DNA of 64,000 bases from Mangrovibacterium marinum. Its GTDB lineage: Bacteria; Bacteroidota; Bacteroidia; Bacteroidales; Prolixibacteraceae. Of the stretch, positions 44,718 through 53,177 are shown piece by piece. The DNA is taken from assembly GCF_003046625.1 (NCBI RefSeq), contig NZ_QAAD01000003.1, forward strand, positions 124,001-188,000. Direction: 5' to 3'. Position numbers and translations under genes: made by a program. The notes under the pieces are model-generated. The model made no database searches, was not told the origin of the DNA, and saw only the letters and a program-made list of their open reading frames with translations. How positions within the stretch are numbered: position 1 is the first letter of the stretch; each line of letters begins with the position of its first letter.

Positions 44718-44789
44718 CGACTCCGGCCAGAGTCGAAGCATCTTTTCTAGCAAGCATTTGCTATAAACATGAAAATCCGCCGGATTTTC
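44718..44789. repeat. 72-base direct repeat, copy 1
   Basis: It begins CGACTCCGGCCAGAGTCGAA and ends AATCCGCCGGATTTTC. Only about four of 72 positions differ from the copy at 45277-45348, in the same orientation, 559 bases apart. It starts 14 bases after the membrane-protein gene. Confidence 0.85.
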
Positions 44790-45276
44790 CAAATAAACAA
44801 TAGAAATAAGGTTAGTCAGATTCAGTATATCTTCGGTTTTCTACTAAGGTTAATCTACTCGGATAAGGTTCCGCAAGGTTCAAAAACCTTAGTAGAATGC
44901 CCCGAACAACGGCCCCCCCAACCTTATTACCTTATTTTTAATATCCAATTATTATTCAGTTTCCAGGAGGAGGCTGTCTAAAAAGACGACAAGGAGAAAT
45001 TCAGACTTACAACTTGAAAGCTCTTGCTGAATTTACCCCTCCCTGCCCTCCGGCAGGCGGGCAAACCTCTCCGGCAGCTGCCGGATGGCTTAAAGTCCCC
45101 TTCAGGGGATTTAGGGGTCAGTAGCTTGAAGGGACTTTCAATTTAATAGCTTAGGAAAAACTCTTCAGACTTTTTAGACATCCCTTGCTTTTTTTCTGCT
45201 TGGTTCTGCAATTCCCCCTTTCCCGATGCCAGCGGCATCGAATGTTTATAGAAACAGTCCCGTCACCGAGCCAATC

Positions 45277-45348
45277 CGACTCCGGCCGGAGTCGAAGCAT
45301 CTTTGCGAGCAAGCATTTGCTATAAACATGAAAATCCGCTGGATTTTC
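45277..45348. repeat. 72-base direct repeat, copy 2
   Basis: Same block as at 44718-44789. In this copy the first part, GACTCCGGCCGGAGTC, is a perfect 16-base palindrome. It is about 15 bases left of the 16-bp inverted repeat upstream of hydF. Confidence 0.85.
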
Positions 45349-45362
45349 GGGAATAAGCCTCC

Positions 45363-45399
45363 CTATTCACCGGGTGACCTCCCGTCACCCGGTGAATAG
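45363..45399. repeat. Perfect 16-bp inverted repeat just upstream of the hydF promoter
   Basis: CTATTCACCGGGTGAC (45363-45378) and GTCACCCGGTGAATAG (45384-45399) are exact complements around CTCCC. There is no T run, so it is less likely a terminator. It ends nine bases before the hydF -33 element, where an activator site would lie. Confidence 0.75.
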
Positions 45400-45408
45400 C
45401 ATCCAGCC

Positions 45409-45439
45409 TTGCGCCGCAGCGAAAAGCTTTGTAATTTCG
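45409..45439 (+). promoter_or_regulatory. Promoter of hydF
   Basis: TTG (45409-45411), 20 bases, TAATTTCG (45432-45439; one mismatch from TAnnTTTG). The ATG is 16 bases further on, giving a leader of about ten bases. Confidence 0.45.
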
Positions 45440-45455
45440 CCCAAAATCATTTCAG

Positions 45456-46700
45456 ATGAAGTCACCCAAATCGTTTCGTTTGCACATTGGCCTGTTTGGT
45501 CAGCGTAATGTTGGCAAGTCGTCCTTGCTGAATGCCTTAACCAGCCAGGAAGTGTCGATTGTTTCCGACATTGCCGGCACCACCACCGACCCGGTTGAGA
45601 AGCCCATGGAGCTTTTGCCGCTGGGCCCGGTGTTATTTATCGACACGGCCGGTGTTGACGACGAAGGGGCGCTGGGCCAACAACGCATCCGCAAAACCAG
45701 GGCCGTGATCGACCGCACCGACCTGGCCATTGTGGTATCGAATGCCGAAGTGTGGGGCCCTTTCGAGGAAAAGCTCGTTGAACAGTTCCGCGAGCGCGAC
45801 GTGCCCGTGCTGGTGGTCTTCAACAAAACCGACCTCTACCCGATGCGCTCGTGCATGCAAAACAGCCTGGCTGGCGAAAAGCTGAAAACAGTCGAGACCT
45901 CGGCCACCACCGGCGCCGGAATTGCCGCGCTGCGCGAAGCCATCCTAAAGTCGGCCCCCGATGATTTCATCAACCGCCCGGCCATTGTGAACGATTTGGT
46001 GGGCCCCGGCGAGATGGCCATGCTGGTGGTTCCCATCGACAAGGAAGCCCCCAAAGGACGACTGATTTTACCACAGGTACAAAGCATTCGCGACCTGCTG
46101 GATGGCGATTCGTTTTGTATGGTGGTAAAAGAACGCGAGCTGCGCGAGGGACTGCGGCGGCTGAACACCCCGCCCAAGCTGGTGGTTACCGATAGCCAGG
46201 CATTCCTGAAAGTTGCTGCCGACACGCCGCCCGAAATACCACTGACCAGCTTCTCTATTTTATTTGCCCGCCATCAGGGCGACCTGGCCGAGATGGTTCG
46301 CGGAGCCATGGCCATCGACCAGCTGCAAGCGGGCGACAAGGTGCTGATTGCCGAAGCCTGCTCGCACCACCCCATTGGCGAAGATATTGGTACGGTGAAA
46401 ATCCCGCGCTGGCTAACGCAATATGTTGGTGGCAAGCTGGAAATCGACAGCGCCCGCGGTCGCGATTTTCCGGATAATATTTCAGATTACAAACTGATTA
46501 TTCACTGTGGCGCCTGCATGTGGAACCGCCGAGAGATGCTGTCGCGCATCATGAAAGCCCGCCAACTGAACATCCCCATCACCAACTACGGACTGACCAT
46601 TGCCTATTCGCTGGGAATTTTCGAGCGGGCCCTGCAACCCTTTCCGGGAGCGCTGGAGGTCTATCGCGAAGCCTTGAGAAAACGCGCCGCCAAGGGCTAA
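45456..46700 (+). CDS. hydF: [FeFe] hydrogenase H-cluster maturation GTPase HydF
   Basis: 414 residues. The GTPase domain has G1 GQRNVGKSS (15-23), the switch SDIAGTTTDPVEK, G3 DTAGVDDEG and G4 NKTD. The C-terminal cluster domain carries C302-S-H304 (ACSHHPIGED) and H350-C351-GA-C354 (IIHCGACMWN), the ligands of the HydF [4Fe-4S] site. HydF is the scaffold that receives the diiron unit made by HydG and HydE and hands it to HydA. It lies 5 kb from aspA, cut off by the accessory island, which may have been inserted into an older hyd cluster. It converges with the patatin gene with a four-base stop overlap. Confidence 0.97.
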   Translation: MKSPKSFRLHIGLFGQRNVGKSSLLNALTSQEVSIVSDIAGTTTDPVEKPMELLPLGPVLFIDTAGVDDEGALGQQRIRKTRAVIDRTDLAIVVSNAEVWGPFEEKLVEQFRERDVPVLVVFNKTDLYPMRSCMQNSLAGEKLKTVETSATTGAGIAALREAILKSAPDDFINRPAIVNDLVGPGEMAMLVVPIDKEAPKGRLILPQVQSIRDLLDGDSFCMVVKERELREGLRRLNTPPKLVVTDSQAFLKVAADTPPEIPLTSFSILFARHQGDLAEMVRGAMAIDQLQAGDKVLIAEACSHHPIGEDIGTVKIPRWLTQYVGGKLEIDSARGRDFPDNISDYKLIIHCGACMWNRREMLSRIMKARQLNIPITNYGLTIAYSLGIFERALQPFPGALEVYREALRKRAAKG

Positions 46701-48904
46701 AACCACAGCCCCAGGTTGGCCGCAAAGGTTGGCTTTTTCGCAAAATCCGACGATCCAACGGTGATATCCAGCGGGCCGGCAAAGGTCTTCAGGTTATACT
46801 TGATTCCCCCGCCGTAAATGGCCAGCTCGGGCACAATCTCGTCGTATTCGCGCCCTTGTTGCAAACTGTTGAACACCACCGACAGGTACTGCGACGACGA
46901 CAAGCGAAAGCGAAGTCCCACCAGGCCGATGCCGATAAAGCGCTCGCCAATCATCACCGGATTGATGCCCGTAAAAGGCAAATGGTAGTTGAAATAGCGC
47001 GAATAAGCCTCGCCACCGATAAACGTCGACTTAATTTCCGGGTAGTTACTATTCAACACCCCGCGCCCGTAAACATTGGCCAGGAAAGCCACCTTGCGAC
47101 TGATCGGAACAACATTTTCCATCTTAAACAACAGGTAGGGCGAGTTCTTCCCGTCGGCCTTCAAATCGGTGTTATAAGTTGCCTCAACATACAGACGCGT
47201 TCCTTTGCGCGGGAAATAATAGTGATCCATATTGTCGAACGAGGCATAAAAAGAGGCGCCACTCAGCAAAAAACTGGTCGCATCGGAAAGCGTTTGCGTG
47301 TTGTCGCGGGCAAACACATCCCCGTCGAAATACTCCTGCTGGGCCGAAAAACCGGTGCGGAATTTCCGAAAGCGCTGCTCCAGGTAAACTTTCCCCGAGG
47401 TGTAAAACAAATCGGCATCGAAAGCCTTCTTGCCGTCGTCGTAAATATTATAATTCTGAAATTTGGCATTCACCTCGAAGCCCAGATCGGGGAAATGATG
47501 CCAGTTGGTTTCGGCCAGCAAGTTTAAGCCGGGGTTGGCCGACAGCTCGGTACTCACCGACACCAGGCTAAAGGTGCGCGAAAAGTTTTTCCAGCTGGCA
47601 TTAAGCAGCAGGGCTGCCGCTTCGGTGGTATTCACCCGAAAGCCAATATTCTGCGAGCGCTCCTCCTGCATGGTCAAATGCAGCTGCAGGGTTTTGCCCT
47701 TTTCATTGTCGGCCAGCTCGAAATAGATATTCCGAAAACCTCCGGTTCCGTACAGGCGGTCGATGCCGGCCTTAATATCGGCGTAATTATAGGTTTCGCC
47801 GGTCTCCAGGTTCAGGTTTTTCAGCAAAAACTCTTTGTTCAGCTCATCCTTACACGCCAGCTCAATTTGGGTAATTCGCCAGGCCTGCGGCTCAATATAT
47901 TGTCGCGATAGCGTTCGGGGTTCCAGCCGGTATTTTTCTTTCAGCGCCCGCAATGCAGGTCGAAAAGCATCCGCCGCATCAATGCCTCGCTGAATCAGCG
48001 TATCGGCAGCCGAGCGCGAAAAACTGGCTCCCGAGTAGCCCGTGCCATCCGGCTTGATGACAATATCGCAAAGGTCGCGGTTTTTTTCATCCTTGGCCTT
48101 ACTGTAAAAGTTGATCAGGTTCAGCAAAATCTCGCTCATCGATTTTATGTCGGCCTTTTCGTAGTAGTCGTCCCGAATATCGACACCAATGATGATGTCG
48201 GCGCCCATCTTTTTAGCGACATCCACCGGAAAATTGTTCACCACCCCGCCGTCAACCAGCAGCTTGCCATCGCGCTCGCCGGGCATAAAAACCCCGGGGA
48301 TGGCCATGCTGGCGTACATCGCAGTCGGTAAAAAGCCACGATCCAACACTTCCTCGTTGCCATTTTCAATATTGGCAGCAATGCAGGCAAACTTTACCGG
48401 GAAGTTGGAGAAATCGGCATCGACAGGCACATTAGCCGTTAAGCCACAAAAAAGATTTAACACATTTTGAGGGCGAATAACTCCCGCGGGCAAGCTCAGC
48501 TTTTTTTCCTTATTAATAGGAAGGGAAAACAAATAGCGCTGTTTGAGCGCTTGGTCGCGCGGCGAGAGATACAACCGGGAAACATCGCTCGAAAGCAGCT
48601 CGTCCCACTTTTGCTGTTGAACGATTTGCTCCAACTCATCGGCCGAGTAGCCAATGGAGTAGATTCCGCCGATGAGACTCCCAATACTTGTACCTACGAT
48701 AATATCGACAGGGATACCTTCTTGTTCGAGCACTTTCAGCACGCCAATATGCATGAATCCCTTGGCGCCACCACCACTAAGCACCAGCCCTACTTTCGGC
48801 CGATGGTGCGGACTAGCGGGCTGAGCACTCAGCCTGAGCGGCAAACCGTTACTGAGAAAAAGAAAAATCAGAAATATGGAGAAAAGGCGGTTGATTGTTT
48901 TCAT
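46697..48904 (-). CDS. Patatin-like phospholipase with Omp85-type outer-membrane barrel (PlpD-like)
   Basis: 735 residues from the ATG at 48904. A Sec signal ending LRLSAQ is followed by a PNPLA domain: oxyanion motif GGGAKG (44-49), nucleophile S73 in GTSIGS and catalytic D218 in VDGGVVNNFP. Then comes a POTRA-like domain (about 345-420; NYADIKAGIDRLYGTGGFRN) and an Omp85/TamA-type barrel ending in LGLWF. Such fusions resemble Pseudomonas PlpD and are surface or secreted phospholipases or lipases. A frame extending 24 codons upstream lacks a start signal and spoils the signal peptide, so it is rejected. Confidence 0.93.
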   Translation of the reverse strand: MKTINRLFSIFLIFLFLSNGLPLRLSAQPASPHHRPKVGLVLSGGGAKGFMHIGVLKVLEQEGIPVDIIVGTSIGSLIGGIYSIGYSADELEQIVQQQKWDELLSSDVSRLYLSPRDQALKQRYLFSLPINKEKKLSLPAGVIRPQNVLNLFCGLTANVPVDADFSNFPVKFACIAANIENGNEEVLDRGFLPTAMYASMAIPGVFMPGERDGKLLVDGGVVNNFPVDVAKKMGADIIIGVDIRDDYYEKADIKSMSEILLNLINFYSKAKDEKNRDLCDIVIKPDGTGYSGASFSRSAADTLIQRGIDAADAFRPALRALKEKYRLEPRTLSRQYIEPQAWRITQIELACKDELNKEFLLKNLNLETGETYNYADIKAGIDRLYGTGGFRNIYFELADNEKGKTLQLHLTMQEERSQNIGFRVNTTEAAALLLNASWKNFSRTFSLVSVSTELSANPGLNLLAETNWHHFPDLGFEVNAKFQNYNIYDDGKKAFDADLFYTSGKVYLEQRFRKFRTGFSAQQEYFDGDVFARDNTQTLSDATSFLLSGASFYASFDNMDHYYFPRKGTRLYVEATYNTDLKADGKNSPYLLFKMENVVPISRKVAFLANVYGRGVLNSNYPEIKSTFIGGEAYSRYFNYHLPFTGINPVMIGERFIGIGLVGLRFRLSSSQYLSVVFNSLQQGREYDEIVPELAIYGGGIKYNLKTFAGPLDITVGSSDFAKKPTFAANLGLWF

Positions 48905-48992
48905 AAAAATTGTTTCTGCTTTCAATTTACGACAAAAAAAACGGAAGTTCCAACAAGCAAAATCAACAACAGACAAATGTTAACATATCGCT

Positions 48993-51047
48993 TTATTTTC
49001 GATTCAATGCAATACGAATATCCACCGGAGAAAAGCGCTTTCCTTCTGCGATTATCGGGTTCAGATCCAGCTCCGAAATGCCGGGAGCCTCCTCAACAAG
49101 GCGCGATACCTGAACAAGCAGATCGGCAAACTGCCCGATATCCACGCCACTCTGACCTCGATAACCTTCCAATAAAGGCAAGGCTTTCAGCTTTGAAATC
49201 AGCTGCAAGGCTTCCGTTCGGCTTACCGGAGCCAGCGCCACCTGAACATCTTTCATAATCTCGAGCCAAACGCCGCCCAGGCCCACAAAGATGAGATGCC
49301 CGAAGCCTTTCTCGTATTTCGCCCCGATGTATAGCTCCAGCCCATTAAGCATGGGGCTGAGCAGCACGGCCGATGTACCGGCGATGGCCATCAGGCGTCG
49401 AAATCCGGCGGCCACCTGTTCTGCCGACCGCAGGTTGAGCAGCACCCCGCCAACATCGGATTTATGCAAGGGGCCGACCACCTTCATCGCCAGCGGAAAG
49501 CCAATTCGCGCGGCTGCATCCAGCGCCTGCTGTTCGCCATCGGCCTGCAACTGCCCAAGGGTTGCGATGCCGGCAGCCTCCAGCAATCGTTGGGCCTCCA
49601 GGGGTGGCAGAAAACCATCCGGCAAGCTGGCAATGATTTGTTGAAGCTGCACGTTTTTCGAGGGTTGCCGATCGTCAGGCATCGGTTGCGGTGCGTTGGT
49701 TACTTTCAGCAAAGCGTGTCCGAACGCCACCTCGTCGGTAAACACCAGATTGCCCGCATCCATGAACTCCCGAATCGCCTCGTTGGCATTCACCACGGAG
49801 GGCAACACCGGATAGATCGGTTTCCGGCAGCTTTTCATCTTTACGCTCAGCAATTGGTACACCTCGCTAACCGGCACTAAACCCGGGCTGCCAAAAATGA
49901 CCACCATAGCATCCACCTCCGGGAAATCATGCTCACAACAATCGATAATTGTTCCCAGCTGCTGCGCTGTTCCGGTAGCCAGAAAATCGATCGGATTTTC
50001 AACCGACGAGCCGGGGTACAACTGCGATTTCAAGCCTTCTTTCTGCGCCGAATCGGGGAAGCGGGGCACCTGAAGTCCTCCTTTTTCCAGGCAGTCGGTC
50101 AGCATTACCGCCGGCCCCCCGGCATGCGTGATTACAGCCAACTTGTTGCCCGCCATGGCCGGCAAGAGCAGCAATCCGGCCACCGTTGTCAACTCGTCGC
50201 GTCCATAGCAGCGAATGATTCCGGCCTTGCGGAACAACGCGTCAACCGCCACATCGGGCGAGGCCATGGCTCCGGTATGCGACAGTGCTGCACGGCTCCC
50301 GCTTTCGCCTGTTCCCGCTTTAATGGCCGCTATGCGGCAGCCCTTCAACCGCAAGGAGCGAGCATGCTTCAGCAGCTTCTGCGGATCGCGGATACCTTCC
50401 AGGTACAGCAGCTTCACCTTCGGACTTTCGGCTGTGAAGCTTTCATCCCAATGTTGGAGCACCTCTTCAACACCAATTTGCGCCGAGTTACCCACCGTAA
50501 ATACCGAGGCAAAGCGCAAGCCCTTTTTCATCCCTGCCTCCAGACAAAACACGGCCGTTGCTCCCGAGCCCGACACAAAATCGATTCCCCGGGGATCCAG
50601 CGCCGGCACCGGGCTTGTAAACACGCCGGCATACGCCGGACTAATTACGCCAATACAGTTGGGGCCAATCAAACAGCCCTGGTGTTGGTCAACCAGCTTG
50701 AGCAATTCGTTCTCCAGCTGCTGTCCCATATCGCCACTTTCCGCGAAACCGGCCGACACCACAATAAAGGCTTTTGTACCTTTCTCCTCGGCCAGCACCC
50801 GAACAGCCTGAACACAAGCCGCGGCAGGTATGGCCAGAATAGCCAGTTCAACCGACGGCAAGTCTGCCACCGACCGGCAGGCTGCAACGCCTTGCACAGA
50901 ATCCTCTTTCGGATTAACCACATACAGCTTTCCGCCAAATGAATATTGAAGTAAATTTTGCAACAGATGGCCTCCGGGCTTGGCCGGATTGTTGGACGCG
51001 CCGACTACGACGATCGACTGCGGACGAATTAAGGCTTGATTAAACAT
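48993..51047 (-). CDS. ADP-forming acyl-CoA synthetase (acetate--CoA ligase type)
   Basis: 684 residues from the ATG at 51047. It contains the CoA-binding Rossmann domain (IRPQSIVVVGASNNPAKPGG; LIGPNCIGVISPA), the succinyl-CoA-ligase-like part with the phospho-His loop (AALSHTGAMA), and a C-terminal ATP-grasp domain (GFPLAMKVVGPLHKSDVGGV; later IGAKYEKGFGHLIFVGLGG). All are fused in one chain, as in single-subunit ACD enzymes. It makes ATP from acyl-CoA during fermentation of sugars or amino acids, which fits an anaerobe. A TTG start seven codons upstream lies inside a -7 promoter element and is rejected. Confidence 0.93.
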   Translation of the reverse strand: MFNQALIRPQSIVVVGASNNPAKPGGHLLQNLLQYSFGGKLYVVNPKEDSVQGVAACRSVADLPSVELAILAIPAAACVQAVRVLAEEKGTKAFIVVSAGFAESGDMGQQLENELLKLVDQHQGCLIGPNCIGVISPAYAGVFTSPVPALDPRGIDFVSGSGATAVFCLEAGMKKGLRFASVFTVGNSAQIGVEEVLQHWDESFTAESPKVKLLYLEGIRDPQKLLKHARSLRLKGCRIAAIKAGTGESGSRAALSHTGAMASPDVAVDALFRKAGIIRCYGRDELTTVAGLLLLPAMAGNKLAVITHAGGPAVMLTDCLEKGGLQVPRFPDSAQKEGLKSQLYPGSSVENPIDFLATGTAQQLGTIIDCCEHDFPEVDAMVVIFGSPGLVPVSEVYQLLSVKMKSCRKPIYPVLPSVVNANEAIREFMDAGNLVFTDEVAFGHALLKVTNAPQPMPDDRQPSKNVQLQQIIASLPDGFLPPLEAQRLLEAAGIATLGQLQADGEQQALDAAARIGFPLAMKVVGPLHKSDVGGVLLNLRSAEQVAAGFRRLMAIAGTSAVLLSPMLNGLELYIGAKYEKGFGHLIFVGLGGVWLEIMKDVQVALAPVSRTEALQLISKLKALPLLEGYRGQSGVDIGQFADLLVQVSRLVEEAPGISELDLNPIIAEGKRFSPVDIRIALNRK

Positions 51048-51065
51048 GGTGCGCTTGGTTTTTAT

Positions 51066-51073
51066 CAAATATA
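51066..51073 (-). promoter_or_regulatory. -7 element of the acyl-CoA synthetase gene
   Basis: On the minus strand TATATTTG, an exact TAnnTTTG match, 18 bases before the ATG at 51047. The -33 element is not clear. Confidence 0.5.
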
Positions 51074-51189
51074 CGAAACAAGCCGGGTTTACCGGATGAC
51101 ATTGATCACGCTTACACCTCGTAGCGAACAGTTAATGAGCATACTATTCAATATTCTTGCGAAATTCAGTCCTTCTGCAAAAAAATAAA

Positions 51190-51197
51190 TAGTTTTG
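51190..51197 (+). promoter_or_regulatory. -7 element of the universal-stress-like gene (nearly leaderless)
   Basis: TAGTTTTG is an exact TAnnTTTG match whose last base is seven bases before the ATG at 51205, so the transcript would start at or just before the start codon. No good -33 box is seen. Confidence 0.4.
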
Positions 51198-51204
51198 AGG
51201 CACC

Positions 51205-52020
51205 ATGAGTAGAAAATCAGAACAACGAATTATGGTCTATTGCGACTTCTCCGAAACCATGAACGACGCCATCGCTCACGGCCTGCGGGTTAGTCAGATT
51301 TTTCAGAAAGAACTTTGCCTTTTTCATCCTTATGGCAAAGGCCATAAAGAACGTAAACTTGATGCCCAGCGCACACTGGGGCTTCTTATTCGCCGGCTGA
51401 AGGAAGATTTTCCGACCGTAACTATGTCGAGCCTCACCTTAAAAGGAAACTTAGAACAAGGTATTACGCGCATTGCCGAAGAATACGACGGAATTATGCT
51501 GGTGCTAAGTTCCGACAAGCTAAAGCCCAAGATCAGAGCCCTGCAACAAAGCCAAATTCCCTTTTTGTTTGTGAACGGCAGTACAAGCCACTGTTTGGGC
51601 TACGACCAGGTAATGCTACCGGTTGATTATCGCAAGGTAATGAAAGACACCTCGCTTTGGGCATCGTATTTTGCTCGTTTCAACCAGTCGGCAATAAACG
51701 TTTTATGTGCTCGTGAGAATGCCAAAGAAAACCAGAAAATGGTAAAAAAGAATCGACTGTTTATCGAGCAGCTTCTTCGCAAGTTTAAGGTGAATGCCCA
51801 TATTGAACAAGCTCAAAAGGGAAGCTTTGGGCTACCCACCGAAGCATTGGAACGGTCTAAAACCCGGGGCGACAAACTCATGATCATACCAGCCAGTCAA
51901 CATATTAACCTGATTGACCTGCTTGTTGGCTTGCCCGAGACCAAGCTTATCCGTCAGGCGAAAAACATTCAGGTGATGTGCATCAACCCCAAACGCGACA
52001 TGTACATCCTCTGCGATTAA
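51205..52020 (+). CDS. Universal stress protein-like, tandem UspA folds
   Basis: 271 residues, no signal or membrane helix. Two alpha/beta halves: RIMVYCDFSETMNDAIAHGL with EEYDGIMLVLSS in the first, and YDQVMLPVDYRKVMKDTSLW with GDKLMIIPAS and IRQAKNIQVMCIN in the second. The pattern of an initial strand, acidic residue and AIAHGL-type helix matches UspA. The usual ATP-binding G-x2-G-x9-G(S/T) is not obvious, so nucleotide binding is uncertain. The ATG at 51205 follows directly on a promoter box. It is 32 bases upstream of the next gene. Confidence 0.7.
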   Translation: MSRKSEQRIMVYCDFSETMNDAIAHGLRVSQIFQKELCLFHPYGKGHKERKLDAQRTLGLLIRRLKEDFPTVTMSSLTLKGNLEQGITRIAEEYDGIMLVLSSDKLKPKIRALQQSQIPFLFVNGSTSHCLGYDQVMLPVDYRKVMKDTSLWASYFARFNQSAINVLCARENAKENQKMVKKNRLFIEQLLRKFKVNAHIEQAQKGSFGLPTEALERSKTRGDKLMIIPASQHINLIDLLVGLPETKLIRQAKNIQVMCINPKRDMYILCD

Positions 52021-52052
52021 CTGAGAAAAACCCATCGAATAACAACGAAATA

Positions 52053-53045
52053 ATGAAACAGCTATTTATTCTTTCCTGCCTGTTGGTCATTGCTTTTGCA
52101 GCCCGGGCTCAAAAGCCGGAATACAGCGTGCACTTTCAGGGCATTGGCGACAACCGCGAATTTTCGCCCGAGTACAGTTACCCGCAAACCATCATGGGCG
52201 AGCGCACATCGATTGAACTGGGAACCACCATCGACAGTTTGCACCGCTTTCGCTTCGGGATAAGCCATTTTTTTGAGTTTGGCGCCGAGGCCGACGAGCT
52301 AAAACCAAACCTGATTGCCTACTACAGCTACGATGACGGGAAAGATCAGTTTTACTTCGGTGCATTTCCGCGCCTGGAGCTTCTTGATTTCCCCTTGGCA
52401 ATGATCGCCGACACCTTTCAATACTACCGCCCAAACATTGAAGGGCTGTACGGAAAGCACAGCTGGAGCTGGGGACACCAGGCCGGTTTTGTCGACTGGA
52501 CCGGACGACAAACAGACACGCGCCGGGAAACGTTTATGGCGGGGAGTTCAGGTGAAATGAACTTTGGAAAATTCTTCGTCCAAAATTACCTGATTCTCTT
52601 TCACCATGCTTTAACTGCCACGGAGAATCCGGATGAACACATCACCGACAATATGGGAGCTACTCTATACCTGGGCTACAATTTTACGGAGATGACTGGT
52701 TTGCAACAAGCCTTTCTGAAACTTGGAGTGATGGAATCGGCCATCCGCGAACGCGGAGTCGACGACGGCTACAATACCGGCACCAGCCTGGCTGGCCAAC
52801 TTTATGGTGAAGGAAAACGTCTGGCCCTGCGTTCAACATTCAGCTTTGGCAAGGGCCACCAGTTCATGAACGGCGACCCTTACTACGCGCAGGACAGTTA
52901 TGTGCGAACCGACCTGATCTGGAAATTCTTACAACATAAGCAACTGCAGGGCAACTTCAACCTTTCGTTTCATCTGGTTGACGGAAGCACCCTGGATCAA
53001 CAGCAACAACTATCGCTGATTTACCGCTTTGGCAATACCGACTAA
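52053..53045 (+). CDS. Secreted or outer-membrane hypothetical protein, beta-rich
   Basis: 330 residues from the ATG at 52053. The signal peptide QLFILSCLLVIAFAARAQ is clear. The mature protein is beta-rich with many Tyr, Phe and Gly (FQYYRPNIEGLYGKHSWSWG; later QGNFNLSFHLVDGSTLDQQQ) and ends in strand-like LSLIYRFGNTD, so an outer-membrane barrel is likely. I recognise no family. The longer frame from 51978 overlaps the end of the stress-protein gene and is rejected. It is 32 bases after that gene and ends at a strong terminator. Confidence 0.8.
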   Translation: MKQLFILSCLLVIAFAARAQKPEYSVHFQGIGDNREFSPEYSYPQTIMGERTSIELGTTIDSLHRFRFGISHFFEFGAEADELKPNLIAYYSYDDGKDQFYFGAFPRLELLDFPLAMIADTFQYYRPNIEGLYGKHSWSWGHQAGFVDWTGRQTDTRRETFMAGSSGEMNFGKFFVQNYLILFHHALTATENPDEHITDNMGATLYLGYNFTEMTGLQQAFLKLGVMESAIRERGVDDGYNTGTSLAGQLYGEGKRLALRSTFSFGKGHQFMNGDPYYAQDSYVRTDLIWKFLQHKQLQGNFNLSFHLVDGSTLDQQQQLSLIYRFGNTD

Positions 53046-53067
53046 TCCTTGGTTTAACAGATCGAAT

Positions 53068-53116
53068 AAAGGGATGTACCTGCATTAAAAGCAAGTACAT
53101 CCCTTTGTTATTTTTT
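53068..53116. terminator. Bidirectional-type terminator between convergent genes
   Basis: AAAGGGATGTAC-TGC (53068-53083) pairs with GCA-GTACATCCCTTT (53091-53106), then GTTATTTTTT on the plus side. It lies 62 bases before the DPP III stop on the other strand. Confidence 0.8.
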
Positions 53117-53177
53117 GTTCGCAGCGTGGTTATCCGCGAATCCCTGCATGAAGAGTTCGGCTCCGATGCCAGATGAA

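Larger units (their letters stand above)
44705..45455. other. Non-coding region between the AT-rich pair and hydF
   Basis: No supported gene. It holds a pair of 72-base direct repeats (44718 and 45277), a repeat-type patch with CCTCCGGCAGGCGGGCAAAC and CCCCTTCAGGGGATTTAGGG near 45040-45120, a perfect 16-bp inverted repeat (45363-45399) and the hydF promoter. A 70-codon frame at 44769 runs through repeat sequence and is not called. Confidence 0.6.

Noticed and set aside
44769-44981. 70-codon frame right of the AT-rich pair
   Set aside because: It runs through the direct repeat and repeated AAGGTT pieces; no coding signal.
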